A program made the position numbers and the translations under genes. DNA of 64,000 bases from Lingula anatina (Eukaryota > Brachiopoda > Lingulata > Lingulida > Lingulidae). The stretch spans positions 313,519 through 377,518 of the forward strand of contig NW_019774781.1 of the NCBI RefSeq assembly GCF_001039355.2. The letters run 5' to 3'. A model generated the notes under the pieces. The model was not told the DNA's origin, searched no databases, and saw nothing but the letters and a program-made list of their open reading frames with translations. Below, piece by piece: positions 60,501 to 64,000 of this stretch. Each line of letters begins with the position of its first letter. Positions within the stretch are counted from its first letter, which is position 1.

Positions 60501-61818
60501 CCTGGATTGGCGTGACGCTGTAAACAGCAGAGGACTACAACGTCCCCTGCGCCACGTTGTTCCTGGCATGCGAACTTTTCATACCTGCGATAGATCAAAA
60601 TCATCAATTGGGAAAATATTTCTGATTAATGATAACTACTTACTTTTGAGGACCAAAGATACAGGTCACACCTATATTATTCTAACATATATAAAAAAAC
60701 GAGAAATATGAAAACGAAAATTAATGCATCAGCTCAGGTTAGACAGTTGTAACAGTTAATAGATTAATTAATGACCAGATGAATGAATGAATGAATCAAT
60801 TAATAGGTAAATTTTTGAAATATGTATTCTTATAATCAGGTTCGTCTTCCTTGGAGCAAAGAATGCAGGAGATACTGCAGATGATGGAGACGCAGGCGGA
60901 GACTGTCGCCCTGTAAGCTGACATTTGAGATCAGAAAAGCAATCATAATAATAATATACATATATCACAGTGGGGGATTTAGGGTGAGGTCAGGGGGTCC
61001 TGACCCCCCTTCGGTTTCTGAAAAAATCATACCAATGGTCCCCTCTTGAAATTAGAATTTTGACTAGCTGAATCATAGTTCTAAACCATGCCAAATGGCA
61101 CTGTTCGCCCTCTAAAACACGAACATTTTTGTGGGCCCTTCGGGGGTGGGGGGTGGTAAGGTTCGGTTTTGAATCTGTGCCTCCCCCCCTTCAAATAATC
61201 CTGGTTCCGCCCCTGTATCATTCTGTAAAAGTTGCATGGAATTGCCAATTGCGTTAGTGAAATACTTACAAAGGGTATATTGTGGTAGGTAAGATTTAAC
61301 TGGGACAGTCTTGCTGCTGAAAAGAATATTCATTTTTTCATTAAGGGCGCATTCCCATAGATTTTAGATCGATCTATCACCGTGGGGAGTCTCGCTAGAT
61401 TACTGTCAGATAATCCGGCTTAAATGTCCGTTCCGCCTACTACAAGCTGTAAGGGGGTAATTAACTTTTGTGCCCGCTCGGCTGACAGCTATTTAGCGTG
61501 AACCCCAAGGGAGTTAGGTCGATCCAGTTGGATCGATCAAATCTCTGGGAATGGGATCTTGGAGAGTATGTGATAACATTTACTGAGAGTAGGCTGTTAG
61601 TTTCCATCTGAAATTTAGTACAAAAACTGTAAGAATTTAATGGTAGTTTTCAGCACTTCTAAAAAAATTCAATACTGTAGATTTTTTAGACAAAAAAAAA
61701 TATTCAGTACTTCAACTTTTGATTTCATATTTTTTTAGAATGGAAATTCAGTTACTAGAGAAATCTGAGGTATGTTTCTTTCTGCTCTTTCATACATGGG
61801 TACACACGCACGCACACA

Positions 61819-61858
<40 letters not shown>

Positions 61859-63796
61859 CACACACAGGCAAAGAATTTTGTATTTTTTCTTTCTAAACAT
61901 TAGAGAAACGTAATTTGTATCAACTTTGCATCACTATACGACTTCCAAAAATCAAAGCATAACTGGATTTTAGATTTTATTTTTTTAGAGTTTTTCATTG
62001 ATATTTGTTAACTTATTTTTAATTGATGTTGCAGATATTTCTGTTATTTTTCAAACATATCTTTTTCATCATTTAGATGGTAAACAGGTACAGTGATGAA
62101 AATCAAGAGTTGTTGTTGAAGAACATGGATCTCAAAGCTGAGAAGAAGAAAATCAAGGAAAATCTTCTTACTCTGACGAAGGTATAGAGGATCCATGGCA
62201 GATCCAGAATTTGAAAAGGCTCTGTGTGTGNNNNNNNNNNNNNNNNNNNNNNNNNNNNNNNNNNNNNNNNNNNNNNNNNNNNNNNNNNNNNNNNNNNNNN
62301 NNNNNNNNNNNNNNNNNNNNNNNNNNNNNNNNNNNNNNGGGGGGGGGAGACGGGCATGAGGAACAATGATAAGAATTTTGCGTCACTTTAACGGAAATGG
62401 AGACTACGTAATATTTCACTGGTAATGGTGAAGATGAAGCCTTTTAGATTTTTTAATCATTAAACTCTTTTTAGCGCTTTAAAAAACACGAAAAAAACAA
62501 GAGATTTTATTTTTTTTTTCAACAATTTTGGGTAGCATATGACTTGGTGGTTCAGTTGAAATTCCCAGTTTTATTTATTTATTTATTTATTTATTTATTT
62601 GAGGTTATAGATCTTAATTTTCTTATTGGTGTTGGGCAGGATATACCTTACTGTTAAAATTTCAATGATTTTTTTTTCTTTTTGCTATATTAAGGTGTTA
62701 AGTGCATATTATACGCCTTTATGCTGAACCTAACATACATACACACATGCCAAACACACACCCACACTTACACCATGGTCTCATATTTTCCCCAGAGAAT
62801 GCAGGACTATGAACCAGGTGGACATCACATTACAGTTGATCTTGGCAAGGATGAGGAAGACGAGGATGAGGAGGATAAAGAGGAAAGCAGACGAACACAC
62901 GGTGCATCTGTGGGCGGTGGAGCAAGTGCTTTGCCACCAAGGGTAGGCATGCTGTTCAATTAAACTTTCATTCATTCTTTATAATACATGTATTAGGCCC
63001 TCTATGAAAACTGATAAAGACTAATTAATAAATTCTATCAATATTTCAAAGCATTGAGTGTGATGTTCATGATCTAAAAGTTGTAAAAAACTTGTTATCT
63101 ACAATTTAAAGTCTTATTTTCAAACCTTATCCAGTAGCATTTATAGTCCGAGGCCCACTTTGGGGATCACTTTTTGTATGTGATTAATGTCTTTGATTCC
63201 TTATGTTGTTGTAAGGTGAGCCAAAATGTTTGGATTTTGCCTGACAGCTCATTTTTAGTGTTGGGCTTCATATTGTGCCGAATGCGGTGCTTCATTTCTG
63301 CCCACGTTAGTTCTATCGGGTTATGGTGCAGACTCTCCGATGGAGCCCAGAACCAGTTCACACCGATGTCCATGATAAGTTGCATGGCAAAGCCACTTAT
63401 GTGCATGGGTGCATCGTCCTGCACAAATGATGATCGATCAATGTCCCATTGGCAACCTAAAAAAATGAGAGCAAGTCATGAAACATTGCTGAAATATATA
63501 TAGTATATACCCCCTCCTCCTCTTCACCCCAAGAGACCCTCCTTGACCCAAGGAACCCTGAATGTCTGCGGACTTTACAGACAGACAGACTGTAAGGCAG
63601 GAAACTTTTAATCATTTCCATATCCTTTCAGTTTAGTCTGATATTTGCTTAGGCCTACAGCTCACATACCATCAATTTTCACATAAAATCTGTCCTTTTT
63701 CAGTCTGCAATCTCAAAGGGCATGACCACCGAAGATCCTGTCATCTTGAAAGCACAGTTGAGGGAACGCACCAACAGAGTAGAAATCCTATCACAG
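54751..63796 (+). CDS. Multi-exon coiled-coil protein, 5' part (continues past the window)
   Basis: Fourteen exons stay in frame through GT-AG junctions: 54751-54835, 55130-55260, 56225-56272, 56493-56543, 57663-57767, 58493-58539, 58835-58933, 59292-59347, 60009-60125, 60840-60912, 61739-61769, 62077-62181, 62796-62942 and 63704-63796, giving 396 residues before the edge. The protein starts with a basic, Ser/Ala-rich stretch (MPGPRRAAPSSAAGQSSARG). Heptad-rich helical segments follow (for example KYQMKSFIEKYKKMSAKLEE, DTKFELDKLKRLNNEILRL, MVNRYSDENQELLLKNM). Exon 13 carries an acidic run (DEEDEDEEDKEE). In exon 2 I use the acceptor at 55129 because the earlier AG at 55116 brings an in-frame stop. 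I do not recognise the family; long cytoskeletal, centrosomal or ciliary coiled-coil proteins look like this, but so do others. Confidence 0.8.
54868..54891. repeat. (TC)n microsatellite in intron 1
   Basis: Pure dinucleotide run just after the first donor of the coiled-coil gene. Confidence 0.9.
55312..55367. repeat. (TTTA)n microsatellite
   Basis: About 14 copies in an intron of the coiled-coil gene; a shorter TTTA run is at about 62573-62600. Confidence 0.9.
55550..55832. mobile_element. Diverged copy of the CAGGGGCGGA-type MITE
   Basis: Shares ggggtcctgacccc, ggtttctgaaaaaa and gaaattagaattttgactag with 60966-61215 and ends atcctggatccgcctctg. The left end is obscured by a G run. Confidence 0.6.
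57470..57528. repeat. (CA)n microsatellite
   Basis: CA run with CG interruptions in an intron; a similar one is at about 61801-61867. Confidence 0.9.
60137..60163. repeat. (TTTC)n microsatellite
   Basis: Six to seven copies directly after the donor of exon 9. Confidence 0.85.
60966..61215. mobile_element. MITE with TATCA target duplication
   Basis: Starts cagtgggggatttagg and ends cctggttccgcccctg, imperfect inverted ends, flanked by TATCA at 60961-60965 and 61216-61220. It lies in the intron after exon 10 of the coiled-coil gene. Confidence 0.75.
61350..61553. mobile_element. MITE with cattcccatagatttta ends, copy 3
   Basis: Matches 34534-34710 along most of its length, with about 25 extra bases near the right end. 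It shows that the family is dispersed and not only a part of the receptor duplication. Confidence 0.75.
62231..62338. other. Assembly gap
   Basis: A run of N between a TG run and a G run, probably a microsatellite that could not be assembled. It lies in the intron after exon 12. Confidence 0.95.
63167..63455 (-). pseudogene. DDE transposase fragment in an intron
   Basis: A 95-codon open frame on the minus strand reads CQWDIDRSSFVQDDAPMH, then WAPSESLHHNPIELTWAEMK and RIRHNMKP, ending in TGA at 63167. The QDDAPMH and NPIELTWAEMK segments correspond to the second and third catalytic blocks of Tc1/IS630-type DDE transposases. The first catalytic block is missing. A ttttttag acceptor-like sequence stands at its 5' end. 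It is antisense to the coiled-coil gene and is probably a relic. Confidence 0.7.
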
Positions 63797-64000
63797 GTAA
63801 TTGTGGAGCGCCCTGAGATACACAGCACAGAATCACAGACACATACACACACACGTATCAGGGTGAAGGAGAAATTTATGTGTAATTTTTTGTTTGATAC
63901 GTAATGGGGGTTCAGGCTAAATTGCAGTCAGGAATTTTATCAGCACATATTTTTAGACTTTCCTTCAAATGTTTTTTTGTATTCGAATCACAAAACCCAA

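Noticed and set aside
1-64000. tRNA, rRNA or other classical RNA genes
   Set aside because: I saw no segment with the expected conserved blocks on reading both strands; a covariance-model scan would be decisive.

Overview
The window is AT-rich animal nuclear DNA. Its genes are split by GT-AG introns, microsatellites and short inverted-repeat transposons are dense, and there are LINE and LTR remnants and Tc1-type transposase fossils. The receptor repertoire (a GRL101-type receptor with C-type lectin, LDLa and LRR domains, and an FMRFamide-receptor-like GPCR) points to a bilaterian invertebrate, most plausibly a lophotrochozoan such as a brachiopod or mollusc. The species cannot be fixed from sequence alone.

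Bases 1-28400 hold a cluster of small secreted cysteine-rich peptide genes. Four look intact: A (+, 6288-7082), B (-, 12773-11779), C (-, 19982-19356) and G (+, 26067-26643). Each has a signal-peptide exon, then a phase-0 intron, then one exon carrying a short propeptide, a Lys-Arg processing site and an eight-cysteine domain ending in CC. Three more copies are broken: F near 513-655, D at 16025-16300 and E at 21436-21711. D and E share one short inverted-repeat element inside the mature-peptide exon. The cluster grew by segmental duplication: 7336-14012 is repeated as 16416-21220, with one extra block of about 1.4 kb (containing an N gap) only in the first unit. The peptides resemble defensin-type host-defence peptides in layout, but I cannot assign them to a named family. 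They are the best candidate for an undescribed system here.

Bases 29160-40457 carry a large receptor gene on the minus strand and a partial tandem or allelic second copy. The architecture is signal peptide, CUB domain(s), C-type lectin domain split by an intron, LDLa repeats, LRRs and a seven-helix region that lacks recognisable DRY and NPxxY motifs. The two copies meet at a single N (35002), so the middle of the locus is missing or collapsed. A 202-bp tandem array sits in one of the two matching introns.

Bases 40500-48800 are repeat-rich: nested LTR fragments, a LINE 3' end, short inverted-repeat elements and a satellite-like array. Bases 48816-52031 carry a two-coding-exon class A peptide GPCR on the minus strand, with a 44-bp perfect palindrome in its intron. 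Bases 54751-63796 hold fourteen in-frame exons of a plus-strand coiled-coil protein that continues past the right edge; its introns hold microsatellites, short inverted-repeat elements and a DDE transposase fragment.
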